A DNA stretch of 21,569 nt, taken from Chara braunii (taxonomy: Eukaryota; Streptophyta; Charophyceae; Charales; Characeae). Positions within the stretch are counted from its first letter, which is position 1. Each line of letters opens with the position of its first letter. The stretch spans positions 3,786,253-3,807,821 of the forward strand of contig BFEA01000012.1 of NCBI GenBank assembly GCA_003427395.1. The letters are read 5' to 3'. Position numbers and translations under genes: made by a program. Below, in pieces: positions 1 through 11,602 of the stretch. The notes beneath the pieces were generated by a model. That model searched no databases, was not told the DNA's origin, and saw only the letters and a program-made list of their open reading frames with translations.

Positions 1-3
1 TAT

Positions 4-29
4 GGGGGAGACGTCCGGGGGAGACGTCC
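4..29. repeat. 13-bp tandem duplication at the window edge
   Basis: Two perfect adjacent copies of GGGGGAGACGTCC (4-16 and 17-29). The unit contains the palindrome GACGTC. The repeat may continue left of the window. Nothing around it suggests a function. Confidence 0.85.
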
Positions 30-54
30 GGCCCCTGGACCATTGGTAACCTAG

Positions 55-170
55 GTTAAAACTGAGTTTTTTTTTTTTTTTTTAACAATCTAATAACGAA
101 AGTCATTTTTCGTTCGTTATTGCTTTGACAAAAAAAAAAAAAAAATTTAAAACTCTCTTCATGTTTTCCT
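55..170. repeat. imperfect inverted repeat with T- and A-tracts
   Basis: A T-tract (67-83) and an A-tract (130-145) flank an inner stem ATAACGAA/TTCGTTAT (about 94-101 and 113-120). Outer flanks GTTAAAACT and TTTAAAACTC keep partial symmetry. This looks like a small decayed foldback or MITE-like element; its boundaries are uncertain. From about 171 to 330 I see nothing. Confidence 0.45.
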
Positions 171-329
171 TTTGCACTCGACACCCCCAAAACAACAAAC
201 AGAATAAATGTGTTCCTATGCTTTGGACTACGTAAAATACATTGTCACTACAAAGCATCCATTTGATTCATTCCATACCGATCTTTCATGAATACTTCAT
301 TTTTTTAGCCACTCTCAAATTCGGATCGC

Positions 330-2110
330 TCAGGTTGCCGATGAGGAATTGAATCGCTCATTCACGACATTGAAACTAGAGACGGTGGTAGACCAGATGG
401 TTAATGGTAATACCCTGACCTTGACGGCCTGCCAGTCGAGCTCTTCCAATGTTGTCAGGAGACCTTTATTCTTGTGCCAGATGTACAATCGCATACTCAA
501 GACAGAAACAATTGCCGAAGGATTTGGCAGCATCACTCCTCTAAAAAAAAAAAAAGCAACAAAATAGAAGTGAAAAACAATCGTCCGATCTTTATGTTAA
601 ATGTGGTTTATAAAATCCTTGCGGCGACCCTTCTCTTGCGCCTAGTTGAGTCCCTCCTGACTTGGGAGGTTGGAAACATGGTGCCTTTATGATAGGATTT
701 TGTATCTGAGTCTTCGATAACATTGTGACGAGAGTATTAGCTTTAGAAGTAATTGGGGTTGATAAATATCAAATAGAAATGTTATTATTAGATATGGCTT
801 ATGTTAAGGTAAGCTAGACTTTTGTCTCAGCTATGCTATTGGAAATGGGTTTTGGACCAATGTTCATATGCACAGTCAAAACCATGTTCTCACAAACCAC
901 TTTGTTGGTACTCTTAAATGAGAAACTTTCATATGAGTTTCCATTAATGCCCTCCCTTTGCCAAGGGTGTCCTTTGGCACCTTTGTTGTTCGTCCTCCAG
1001 TTGAAGACCTTATTAAACAACATAAGATATAATAAAAATATAGATGGGTTGTAAGTTTCTTTTTCACTTTATTGGAAAACAGATACTATCGATAACAACC
1101 TCACAGTAGTCCGTGAGAATTTCTAACAATTATTGTCGGTCACTGCTCTTAGGGTAGTCTTGGATGTTTATTGTGATCTTTATGGAGCGCCAATCAATTG
1201 GGACAGATCAATATTATTTTTGACCCTCCCCCTATGTTTTGTTCGTGGCTTTGGGTCTACGTTAAATCCCGCTTTGTGTTGTTTAAGACTTAAAGTATCA
1301 CTGCTAACTGTGCAGATACACAAAACAATTTATTCGTTGACCGAGTTACAACAAGAGTGGTAAATTGAATCCATATTCATAAACTTTCTCTCTTTGGCAA
1401 AACCTTGGTGTTGACTTCGGCGACCATCTCACTTTTGTGGTGTCTATTGTCGATCCATTACTTGGGAGAAGTTGCTTAAACAAAAATCAAGCATGTGGCA
1501 ACACACTATTTATGGAAGTTAATACATCACCAATCCAAGGATTCATATTCAAAGTTGTTTGGGAGGCTATCTCACTGGTTAGATCATTAGGGGGCTTGGG
1601 ATCTTAGACCCCCATGAACAAAACCATGCTCTTTTAAGTAAGTGGATTGTAACGGCTCAAAGTTTTGGGTAAAATTTGCAGAGTATCTTCTACGCAATAG
1701 GCATTGGCAGATACTTCTAATATGACATTGTTTGTTAGTTCCCTCATTTGCCAATAGAAAACCCATATCAAAAGTCAGGTCTACCATCTTGCTAGCCTGA
1801 AGTTAACTTCAGTCAGGACCAATGAGAGAACCCTCTACCTATATAGAACTTATAAATTAATTTATTTTTGAAAATCCTTACATTATGAACTCGGAGGGAA
1901 CTGCCTTTGGGGCCAATATTGAGAAGGGGAATTTGGGGAAATAATGGATGGAAAAAGGAGTAATTTTAATTAAGGATATATGAGACACAAACTTTTCAGA
2001 CTGGATATCGCTTGGAGAGTTGAAACTTTTACTGCGAAAAAATTGGAATATGGACAACAATTATGAAGCTCTTCTTTCAGCGATTGCACTCTATGAAAAA
2101 AAATTGTTAG
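330..2110 (+). mobile_element. decayed non-LTR (LINE) retrotransposon ORF2, reverse-transcriptase part
   Basis: Broken plus-strand frames follow the order of a LINE reverse transcriptase. A pre-RT stretch (about 330-540) contains MYNRILKTETIAEGF. After a shift at an A-run (about 541-555) comes NNRPIFMLNVVYKILAAT, the usual '(W)RPISILNVxYKI' finger motif (about 578-635). The block around 785-800 reads LLLDMAYVKV, a decayed form of the 'LDFxKAYDRV' catalytic-aspartate motif. Then come MLLEMGFGPMFICTVKTMF and CQGCPLAPLLFVLQ, the SxRQGCPLSPLLF motif (833-1000). The YxDD block near 1,055-1,095 is not readable. GAPINWDRSI (about 1,187-1,215) and GLGILDPHEQNHALLSKWIV (about 1,596-1,655) match post-RT segments, and 1,999-2,103 reads DWISLGELKLLLRKNWN. 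Stops and shifts occur throughout, so the copy is old and inactive. No endonuclease, poly(A) end or target duplication is recognisable. Confidence 0.8.
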
Positions 2111-2611
2111 ATGAGTATTTTAATGCACCATCGACATATGATTATTCACAACAACCCAGGGTAATCAGAATGGAGGAATAATAGGCCTTGAAACTGGAGA
2201 TGGAATGAGAATGGAGATGTGGACTGTTATAAATACCTCGATGAGTCCTAATTGTTTATTTCCTGTAAAGAGGAGGTTATCCCCAGTACAGTCGGTCTCA
2301 GTGAGGCTAGAGTTTAGGAGAACAACGTAGCATGTCCGCCCAGTTTCATGGTGGTTAGGGATGCAACATAAGACTTTGTCATGAAACTGTTGTTATATGG
2401 ACTAAAAATCCGAAAGGATTATACTGCTTTCCCCTCATCCAGTACAAGACGAAGGTGAAAGTTTTTATTCAGAGACAAAAGGTTAAAAAACAACCAATTA
2501 TGCTTCTGGATCAATGCTTCAATCAACAGACTACACCCAATATACCTAAATCAAAATTTTTAAATATTTGACACTAGAGAAAATATAATTCCACTGGCAT
2601 CTACATGCGGG
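2111..2611. other. no recognisable feature
   Basis: AT-rich sequence after the LINE remnant, perhaps its decayed 3' end. No sustained coding frame or repeat is evident. Confidence 0.5.
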
Positions 2612-2950
2612 GATGATTTGACTATGGACAATGCAAGTCACGACATTGGTAGTATGGATGAAATGGAAAGATGTATGTATCGACATGATTAACAAAGTTG
2701 AAAAAGCACAAAGTACAAGTACGAAGTTAAAAAAGAAATGAAAAAAAAAAAATGATGATTTGGCCATAGGCGATGCAGGTCACAGCATTAGCAGTATGAC
2801 TGCAATCGAAAGGTGTACCTCCCGGCATGATTAAACAAAGTTAAAAAGACACAAAGTACAAGCACCAACTTGAAAGGTATATCATCATAACAAGGAAAAA
2901 AACATAAAGTACAAATACCAAGTTGAAAAAATAAAAAGTGAAAAAATAAA
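2612..2950. repeat. diverged ~142-bp tandem repeat, two copies plus a partial third
   Basis: Copy 1 starts GATGATTTGACTATGGAC at 2,612. Copy 2 starts GATGATTTGGCCATAGGC at 2,754. Both contain in order a CATGATTAA(A)CAAAGTT segment, then ACAAAGTACAAG and an A-rich end. A partial third copy, with AAAGTACAAATACCAAGTTG, lies at about 2,899-2,950. The copies differ clearly, so the duplication is not recent. Confidence 0.7.
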
Positions 2951-4742
2951 GATTGATCATGAGCCTATGACAAAATGTTTTGTCAAACTTGCACCGACTT
3001 ATCAAGAAGATGAATCCTCCATAATCTGCAAAATCCCGATATTGATGCTTTTGGGTCATTAACCCTTTAACCCTTGTTGAAAGCATACTGTTGGCAAACA
3101 ACAATGCAAGTGGAGTATAGCAGCAGACAAGGACTCAGCGAAGCACCAACCAACGTTGTTGGTGCAACCCAATTACAAAGCGTCAAAGTTAATTGCATGA
3201 ACGGACCGCAAAGCAACAACACAACGAAGCGCAATGCAGCACTACAACAACGATAAAATTGCATGTCACACAAACAAAATGTACAGGACAACAAGGCACA
3301 TTGATGGACAGCAAGGAAACCACGAAACGAAGCATAAAGCAACACAAACTTGAACAAGGCAACACATTGTTCGTTTAGTTGCCTTGTCCACAAATCCAAC
3401 ACAAAGCAAAGTCATCCAAACCTACTCACACCACAAGAAGAACCTTGTAGACTATAGGTTTTAACCACCTGCTGAGTCAGGGGAACACTTAAACGAACGT
3501 TTCAAGTTGTCTTTGTCATCACCCATGGACGCACAAACATCCCCAACAAAGCTCCCCGCCTAATAGTGTTGTAGGCACTCCAAACAAGGAACAACCAACT
3601 ATTTGGCATAATCAAAATGCGCTTAATTAAACAACCAAAAAAATATTAAAAAACATTGGAGTTCAGGGCGTCCAATGACATAGCAAGGTTGGTGCCTACA
3701 GATGTCCATATGGTGAGCTCCCTGGAAGGGTTGCAGATAAGAGTAGCTCTATCCCTGGGACTTAGTGGGATGCTAAGATACGGTGTTGTGAGGCTCAAGT
3801 TGTGATCTGCTGTACGAGACTAAAATAAGAGAAAAAATGATGTTTTATGGGGGACAATCACAAGCGATTTTGCAACCATCGGATCCTCTCGTGACTGAGT
3901 ACTTCAGGTTGTCTCTCGATGCCTCACATCCACCCTCTATTACGACTTGGACTTTCATGAGGAAAAAAAAGATATAAAAAAAGAAACAGAAAGGAAGACA
4001 TACGAAAAACTGATTGTATGTGTGTGTTTTCAAGGAACCCCAAACTCTCTCTTGTTTTATCCATAAATCATCTATAAAATAGAAAAAATATAGATAGGCA
4101 GTATAGTAGAAGATGCAAGGTTGGCCACATTTTTGTGGTTAAACCGCTAGTACACGACCCCAACCTTGCCGAAAAGAAACTCGTCGCCTATCCAGAAAAG
4201 TCGGCGTCAGCGCGCCGTAGATAAAAGAAATTAGTGCCCGACGTCTCTTTTCGGCCTCTTGCACGACCCCATGACCGATGTGAGACATGTACTGGTGGTT
4301 TAAGCGCCAAGTCCCCACACACCCGTCTGCTACAGCAGCGACACACTTCAAGTTGCACAAATGTATGTATATATATATCTTGTCACATATGTATGAACTA
4401 AAAGAGCACACTTTGCGAAATAATCGCCAAAGATTAAAAATAAGACAAAGATGATGGGCACACTTAAACCATTCATTTTTCTCATTCTTCATTTAACTCG
4501 CCTTTCACCATGCCACTCACGTACAAGGCTCGCCACGTTGATGAAGTTGAACGCAAGCTACCCGCATTCCCATGTGCCATAACGACCCACTTGTATGTTG
4601 TGAGAAAAAGGCAGAGTAAGGGGGAAGGTGATAAACACAGGGAAGAGAAATGCAAAGAAGACAAACAAAGAACAAAAAAGGGAAAGTAAGGATAAAAAAA
4701 GGCTCAAGAATGAATACGACTTTAACAACAAAAAAGACATAC
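2951..4742. other. no supported gene
   Basis: From about 3,070 to 3,420 the plus strand is rich in CAA/ACA. Open frames there look like products of that composition. Between 4,139 and 4,330 the minus strand is open (ending WGRVLAV) and preceded by a short pyrimidine stretch, but I cannot tie it to any protein family. A short TA run sits near 4,366-4,378. Confidence 0.4.
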
Positions 4743-4967
4743 ATGTACAAATGAGGTGGATGGGCACATGGAAGACCTAGCTGAGTATTCTCAGCAAAAT
4801 AATTGCCACAACGGCTGACACTGAGGATACCCAACATACACTCCCGACAAATAGCATGTAGATTGCAGACCAAAATGAAGGAAGAACGCTCACCACAAAA
4901 GACCATGCATTCAATATAGCGCCAATGGCTGCAAAATGAACATATAGTGTCAGAATGTGGAAGGTGC
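4743..4967 (-). CDS. possible single exon, RING-like cysteine/histidine pattern
   Basis: On the minus strand a pyrimidine-containing acceptor (TCCTGATTGCAG) precedes 4,967, and a consensus donor GTATGTC follows 4,743. The enclosed 225 bases are open in a frame that includes ECMVFCGERSSF and VCNLHAICRECMLG. This is a C-x3-C-x9-C-x2-H-x2-C-x2-C spacing, close to the first six ligands of a C3HC4 RING finger, followed by PCAHPP in place of the final C-P-x-C pair. A second frame over the same bases is also open and hydrophobic, so the RING reading is not secure. No neighbouring exon could be joined. It may be an exon of a decayed gene or chance. Confidence 0.25.
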
Positions 4968-5020
4968 CTGCAATCAGGAACGGAGGGACAATCCTTTACA
5001 TACATAGATGCAGAAACCAT

Positions 5021-6047
5021 GTCATTATAGTGATTGTGATAGAGACGATGGTGGCTACAACTGAGTGTGACAGTGCCTGTAGTTGTGCAAAGAAAAATGT
5101 CGCAGAGTGTCGATACATTGTTCTAGTGCAGCACAAGGTCAAAGGAATGATGTTCGATTTTATTTATTTATTTATTTTTTTTAACAAAACTTGCGGGAAC
5201 TGTCAGGTGTGGTGATAAGAGCACCCAAACCTAGTAGTCTTCGCTGGTAACTCCATTCTATTGGTGGTGAGATGCACCTTCTGCAAATCAGGTCCAGCGT
5301 TCCTGATACATAAGTTTAGATTGACCAATAACCAAGTTTGCAGATTGTTACCGGCCTCTTCAGTCCTCACCGGATCCCCAGATATGCCATGCAACCAGAC
5401 TATTATAAGCCTTGTTGTCTTTAGCGTGAACTTGAAACCAAATGGTACTAAATCTAACATAAAAGTTGATAAAACTGAATCTTATCAACAAAGGAAAGTT
5501 TTTTTTTTTTTGGATGATAGTCTTGTACTTATCAATGTTTTGACTGCACTCTGTACAATGTGGTGGGGTATTCTTGTAGCTTGTAATCCCTGACCCTGAC
5601 CGCAGTGAGAACGAAGTCCCGATAAACCCTATCCCTTAACCCCTCTCCCTCTTGCCTAAACCCTTTCCCCACTCTTATTTTCTGCTCTTCGCATGAGACA
5701 CACCTCCATTCCCCTTTTCTAGGTGGTTCCATACCCCGAAGGTCGTCCTATCCGTCCTTTCATATGTTCCTCCGTACCAAGTTACTACCAACCCATCTCT
5801 ACCAAACAATTTGACGGGGGGGGAAGGGGTCAGGGAATGATCTTCAACATAAAATAGATTGCATACAATTTGGTGTGGCAAGAAGACAACATCATTATGT
5901 AAGAAATCAGTAACATCGGTCATGACATGGACCATGATGCCATTGTTCCACAACTCTCAATGGTCAGAGGTACGTACAATGATCATGGGGCGACAGGTTT
6001 GTGCACAATGCAAGCAGAGATGTGTGACGAAGGATTAAACCACTTAC
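5021..6047. other. no supported gene
   Basis: Contains simple-sequence runs: a TTTA/T tract near 5,158-5,180, a T run near 5,499-5,511 and a G run near 5,815-5,823. The minus-strand frame at 5,203-5,460 is open but matches nothing I know. Confidence 0.4.
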
Positions 6048-6197
6048 ATCCTCGAGCATTGGGTAGCTCAAGTTGGCGGTCCCTCATTAGTACTTGTGGG
6101 AAATCGATGGTAAAGCCTCTTTCCCTAATATAATTACAATCCTCTGGCTGTAGGCGCGGGAGATCGACATCTCCCCGAAGGGCGATTGGAAGCAAGT
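6048..6197 (-). CDS. possible 150-base exon of unknown gene
   Basis: The minus-strand segment is bounded by an acceptor-like TTTTATACAACATCAG before 6,197 and a near-perfect donor GTAAGTGG after 6,048. It encodes about 50 residues starting DLLPIALRGDVDLPRL and ending RDRQLELPNARG, with ordinary protein composition. The open frame continues upstream to about 6,400 and includes GLQHQLGGLQIVGQHL, which may be another exon or an unspliced extension. I do not recognise the family. Support is the splice signals and composition only. Confidence 0.25.
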
Positions 6198-6199
6198 CT

Positions 6200-6935
6200 G
6201 ATGTTGTATAAAACATGCAGTGAATGTGAAGACATATATTAGTTGCAGTCAGACTGCAGAGATTGGTGAGGATCTCAAGCTCGTGTGTCAGATGCTGGCC
6301 AACAATTTGCAGACCACCCAGTTGGTGTTGCAATCCCAAAATGTCTTGGGTTGCTTTCTGGTTAGTCATTTTGCAGATCACCCATGCGGTTTGGGCGTGG
6401 CGGGGCACAAATTTTGTGGCTCATCCAAACGATGTTGGTCGACCATTAATAAATCCCCCATGTATTTTTCGCCTTGTCGGGTTAATTGCAATTCGGGTTG
6501 ATCATGTTTTAATCCCTCAATGTTTGGGGCCGCATCCTAAGTATGGACTGTCCTTGGAATCAGGAGTGTACTCTGGGCAGGGACCACATCCAGTTGTACA
6601 AGTGAGTCATGAATTTCTAATGTTGAAAGGCATAAAAAATGGTGATGTGGTTGCCTGCAAGCAATTGAACTGTCTATAGGAGGCATAAGAGCGGATATTG
6701 TAGTTTAGAACAAAGGTATAGCAACAACCTGTGGAACAGGCACAAAAAGAATTGGGCCAAACAAAAAAACAAGCTGCTGATCCTCGGATAAGTGACAACG
6801 TCGAACATGTCGTCGATGATATATATATAAAAAAAAAACAGTGGTATTGCAAATAGACGATGAACATGTCCCTGACAACCAAGGTGGAAAAATGGAAACA
6901 ATGGAAACCGGAGAGTCTGTTCTCAAGCAGTAGAA
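6200..6935. other. no supported feature
   Basis: Apart from the possible upstream extension of the 6,048-6,197 frame, I see only overlapping chance frames and a short TA/A-rich run near 6,820-6,838. Confidence 0.4.
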
Positions 6936-7790
6936 TCCGCCATGAACTTAGCCTCCAATATAAGAAGAGGAGGAACTGAAGATCGAAGGAGCGCAAACCT
7001 TCTTCTTTGTGACTATGGCCCCGGGTCATACAACCACTCGTACACACACACCTTCCTTACCCTGGTACTGGTGATCCCGGCCGCCACATACCAACCTCAC
7101 CCGACAGTAATGGTCACCCCGCCAACTCATCTTCTACACCCACTTGCCTAGATCCCTTAGTCTGTCACAGCCACCCGGCGCACAACCTTGCAAAACTACA
7201 ATCGGCTCATGAAGACTTTTCGACTCGTCGTAAATACGCATCATCTAGCCACGACTTCCCGGAAGCTGGCAGATGCTCGCAGTTCGTCGCGGCTACCTGA
7301 CGCATAACCTTGCAAAATTACAGTCAGCTTGTCAGGACTTTTCGACTCGCCGTACATACACATCATCTAGCCACGACTTCCCGGAAGGGTACTAAAACAA
7401 GGTAGAAGTTGTGAGCACACAGGTAGATCTAAGAACCAAAATCGGCTATCCACCATGAACTTAGCTTCCAATATAAGAAGAGGGGGAACCGAAGATCGAA
7501 TAAACCTTTTGCTCTTTGACGATGGCCCCGGGCCATACAAGCTGATACAGCCACTCGGACACACACCTTCCTTACCCTCGTACTGGCGATCCCGGCTGCC
7601 ACATACCAACCTCACCCCATAACAAGCGTCACACCGCCAACTTAACTTCTACACCGACTTGCCCAGATCCCGCAGTTCGTCGCAGCCACCCAGGGCACAG
7701 CCTTGCAAAACTACAGTCAACTCGTTAGGACTTTTCGACTCGCCGTACATACACATTATCGAGCCACTACTTCTTGAAAGTTGGAAGATG
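6936..7790. repeat. direct duplication with 513-bp period and a module present three times
   Basis: Copy A begins TCCGCCATGAACTTAGC at 6,936 and copy B begins TCCACCATGAACTTAGC at 7,449. Both continue in parallel for about 330 bases and share CAATATAAGAAGAG, GATGGCCCCGGG-like and ACACACCTTCCTTACCCT segments. A roughly 110-bp module, from about GCAGTTCGTCGC to ATCTAGCCACGACTTCC, occurs near 7,160-7,267, 7,279-7,388 and 7,671-7,785. The module was therefore duplicated inside copy A as well. No coding frame is conserved between copies. It may be intergenic satellite or remnants of terminal repeats. Confidence 0.8.
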
Positions 7791-8370
7791 GGTTAAGCGA
7801 GAGTTGTACGGATGCGCGTGTGGATTTATAGTTGCGAAGAGGAGGATAGAAGATGGGAAGGAGCGGGGTGGAGGTAGGAGAGGGGGGAAGAGAGAATTCG
7901 GGTAAATCGCCTAGGGAAAACCCTATCGATCCCTGCGGGTTCCTTGCAGCCAATTAGATTACAACATGAGGGGAGTATCCTCCTTACATGAAGTCGTCTG
8001 ATGGTTTGAATACCCTGAGGGGGGGGATCGGTAGGGAGTTGCTAAAGGTAGGAAGAAGGAAAGCGTGAAGAGTAGTGCGGAGCAGCACCGAGATTCAGTG
8101 GGGGAGAAGTGTGTAGGGAGCGGGGATGGAAAACAGTTACAGATGGAGGAAAGAAGGGGTGAAGAAGAAAAAGGCGAAAATGGGATGGGGATGGTGGGAA
8201 GCGAGGGAAATTTGCATACATGGTGCTGGCAAAGAAACAAAAGACACCAAAAACAGTTACGTTCCGCCCATCCTAGTGTTTTTCTTTTTTTTGGGGTGCT
8301 CACAGGACCCAACCCATTCCTACCTCAACGTTCTTTTTCCTTAATCTAACCCCTGCTTCTCCATCTACTG
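7791..8370. other. purine-rich plus strand, no supported gene
   Basis: From about 7,800 to 8,200 the plus strand is very rich in A and G. The long open frames on both strands, such as a Pro/Ser/Leu-rich minus-strand frame, follow from that composition. Confidence 0.5.
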
Positions 8371-10989
8371 GGGGAACTGTTGACCCTTACCTCGTGTATA
8401 CCGGACATCGTTGCAGGCACCGACGCTAGGCCAGGACGACCCCTCCCAACCCTAGTTGAAGCACTATCGGGCGAGCCTAGTCATACGGGGCACTTCAGTC
8501 ACCAAGCATGATCGTTAAAACTAATTCAAGATTGAGAAATTCAAAAATGATATCCACGAATGAGATTGGGCGAGGGAAAAATCCTATATTTATTCAGATG
8601 CTGCTGAAAATTTACAGAGTCTTCAAGGACGAATTTAGGAACATTCATTTGCAAGAAAGAACATATCTGCGTGAAACGCGGCCACAAATTCTGGAATTCC
8701 CAACTGCCGATCCAAATTCCTAGCGTGCTTACTAAGGCGCATGTAAGTCCTACGTAACTTCGTGGATCATCGGAAAGAAATTGCGAAAAAGTCCTCAAAA
8801 GAAAAACGACAAGTTTTACAAAGTTTGAGGGCCTCATTAGCCGTAGAGCCCATACATACCACCAACTTAAACAGAAGGGAGATTGAACAAGCGCGGGTAA
8901 CAAAACTCTAGGCTTCGAAAGTTCGCTCAAGTACAAAAGTTGGTACGTCACATCTTGACGGATATAGAGGACATAACTCATGTCGATGGCTATATCACAA
9001 AGTTCCCCCAATTATTGGGGAAACGGGATGTCTCTCTGTTTGTAGTGGTAGAATGGGACCCCAAGTTCCCCTTACCCATCAACAACGAATAGAGATACTC
9101 CCATGAGGGCAAGGAGTTTTCGGTCCCCGTTAGCCACTCTCAAGCTATGTGGTGCTATGCTTGCAAGTTGCAAACATAGAGGTCACTTGTGCACCCCAAT
9201 GACTCATGTCCAAACAATAAAAAAACAAAGATGGAAGGAATGGTCATTCCTCACCCGATTAATGAGAAAGTTGGTTCCTGGAGGAGAAAAAGTTGGAAAT
9301 GGCTCTTCACAATACATGAAGACGGTCGGCCTGGGAAATGGATTTGGCAGGGGACAGGCCAGTTGTTAGCCTTTCCATTCGGGTCCAAGATTCGGATCAG
9401 TAATGGCCAAAAACATAAAGGAAAACAAGGGACCACGCCGGAATACGCAGAGTGTAGAGACAAACCCAAGCATGACACAACCACCGTGGGCACATAACGC
9501 GCCATTGAGGGGAGGTCCGGGTCGTGAGGAAAAAGCGGAGGAAGACAAAACAACACGATGCTCTCCTCTATCCCGACGGATGCTAACGCTGCCTGGACTC
9601 TCCAAAAGATGCATCCCTCCCTTTGCCCGCAAGGACAATAAGCTGGATGCCAATCGGTGTTGAGCGCACGGTCCTTGCTGGGGGGACCTTCGCGGCTGCG
9701 TCACGCAGGATTTGCAAATTCACGAGTCGCTTCACGTAAAGGGAAGTGGCGGAACCGCACCGGTCGAGTGCGCCAGCTATACCTCCATCGAGTCCCTACG
9801 ACAAGATAGGGTCTCACGAGGTACATCTTACCTCTACCCGCAGGAGTTGTCACCATCCCTTGGGTGGGCGTATCCCCACCGAGCTACTGAGCCACTTGCA
9901 GAAGCATTTTCGTGCAATCGCAGAGGTGGCTCAACCGAGGGTGTTTCTCGTGCTCTGTAGCATAGGGGGTCCGTGCGGTCCACGCTTATCTCGGACCATG
10001 TACACGAGCCATCGCGAGGGGTGTTGGTCTCCCACACGCGTTTCGACGTTGGTCGACTAGGACATCCCAACTTAACCACGCGACACACAACGAAAAACTA
10101 GAAAAACTAACTCAAACAACCATGTAAGCCCCTTTTTTAAAGGTTTTTACCCATTACTCGAAAGAAGTTAAACTGTATGAGCGAGGCTCGCGCAAAGTTG
10201 CATAAAACGAATGCGTGCTCAAAGGGGCCCATAACGCTCAGTCATGTGTACTCACTTGATCGACTATCATGGCGACGGTTCATGCGTTACCCACAACCGC
10301 GCAACCTCTTATGGGTTTCAGGGTTGTGCACGACACTCAAATGTCGAAAGCGAAATATCATGAAGGGACCCTCCTTCACAATATTGAACAACAAAGGATA
10401 AGTCGTTCAGCCATTGCGCACCCCTGTCTTCTAGGCAGTGGATGGCAATAGGCAAGGGGCGTAGGTCCGGCTCGTGGGGGAAACTCTTTTGTGCGCGACC
10501 AAAACCTGGGATGTCCTGGTCAAGGACCTCTAATTCCAAGCTTGGACCAATGTCCGGCTAATAATCTAAAAGCAAACATGTTTAAGATGGGGTTCACTCG
10601 TTCCTCCCCTGTGGAAAGACAATAGTGGGGACACTAGGGGTTAGTTCCGGTCTTAGTGGGCAATTCACCTTACCCGAACCGAGTCTAAGTCTAGTCGAAG
10701 GTCGAGCGTTAAACCTTGCGCCTGACCACTCCTTCCTTTTCGCTAGATGCGTGCGGCAGGAGGAAGTGTAAATAAAAAGAAAAAGGGAGGTCTCAAAGAA
10801 AATCGGGGAGAGTCATTCTCACAGCCGCAGTTGAATCTTATCACTCACACGCCGCATTCAATCATCATAATCATCCTCAATTTAAGAACGAACCCTAGCT
10901 CCTATATAAACATGTTATTCGTTAAAACAATACATTATTGTGTGTACTATTTTCAAACGAATTTAGGACATATTGTATATTTTGGTGTA
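8371..10989. other. no recognisable gene
   Basis: This stretch has mixed composition and many medium-length overlapping frames on both strands, including 8,541-9,011 minus and 9,746-10,060 plus. None has motifs I recognise. It could be an old LTR element, but I found no reverse transcriptase, integrase or protease motif and no matched long terminal repeats. A short hairpin (TTCCCCCAAT / ATTGGGGAA) lies at 9,003-9,022. Confidence 0.4.
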
Positions 10990-10999
10990 GTATTCGAGA

Positions 11000-11348
11000 T
11001 CCGGACACATCCGGAGCAGGAGTAAAATCACTTTTGAGTTTGAGGACCGCAGTCGATATGTGCAAAGACACAGTCAGAGTTACTTTCGAGTCGTACTTGG
11101 AGTTTAACATCGGACTCATCCGAATCAGAAAAGTATAATGACTTGAACTCACGCGTGTGAGGAGCACATTGCGTTGACGCTCTTCACAGACGATTGTGTA
11201 GATTTGAAGGCCGTTGTTATTGAACATATTCCAGCATAGATAATGTTTCGCATCGGACATATCCGACTTAGAGGAGTAGGATAACTCATATTTATAAGTG
11301 TGAGAAGCAAAATGAAGTGCGGTTCTACACCGATGATTGTGTACGTTT

Positions 11349-11350
<2 letters not shown>
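11000..11350. repeat. diverged ~110-145-bp tandem array, each unit carrying a TCGGA-N4-TCCGA palindrome
   Basis: Three units are anchored by palindromes TCCGGACACATCCGGA (11,000-11,015), TCGGACTCATCCGA (11,110-11,123) and TCGGACATATCCGA (11,253-11,266). Each palindrome is followed by a related segment (GGAGTAAAATCAC, AAAGTATAATGAC, GGAGTAGGATAAC). The last two units also share GTGTGAG(G/A)AGCA and GA(C/T)GATTGTGTA(G/C)(A/G)TTTGAAG at their ends. The third unit runs straight into the (GA)n tract. Confidence 0.65.
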
Positions 11351-11439
<89 letters not shown>

Positions 11440-11569
11440 NNNNNNNNNNNNNNNNNNNNNNNNNNNNNNNNNNNNNNNNNNNNNNNNNNNNNNNNNNNNN
11501 NNNNNNNNNNNNNNNNNNNNNNNNNNNNNNNNNNNNNNNNNNNNNNNNNNNNNNNNNNNNNNNNNNNNN

Positions 11570-11600
<31 letters not shown>
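11351..11600. repeat. (GA)n microsatellite containing an assembly gap
   Basis: An uninterrupted GA run occupies 11,351-11,439. It is followed by 130 Ns (11,440-11,569), and GA resumes at 11,570-11,600. The true length is unknown; the gap most likely reflects failure to assemble across the repeat. Confidence 0.98.

Positions 11601-11602
<2 letters not shown>

Noticed and set aside
3067-3402. 111-residue minus-strand frame rich in Cys/Leu
   Set aside because: It lies opposite CAA/ACA-rich DNA, has no motif and no splice or start context; composition explains it.
7959-8312. Pro/Ser-rich minus-strand frame of 117 residues
   Set aside because: It is the complement of a strongly purine-rich stretch, so long stop-free frames are expected.
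9003-9022. Hairpin TTCCCCCAAT/ATTGGGGAA as a terminator or functional RNA
   Set aside because: It is short and isolated, and no transcript or repeat context supports a role.
8371-10740. LTR retrotransposon body
   Set aside because: No reverse transcriptase, integrase or protease motif, primer-binding site or paired terminal repeats were found.
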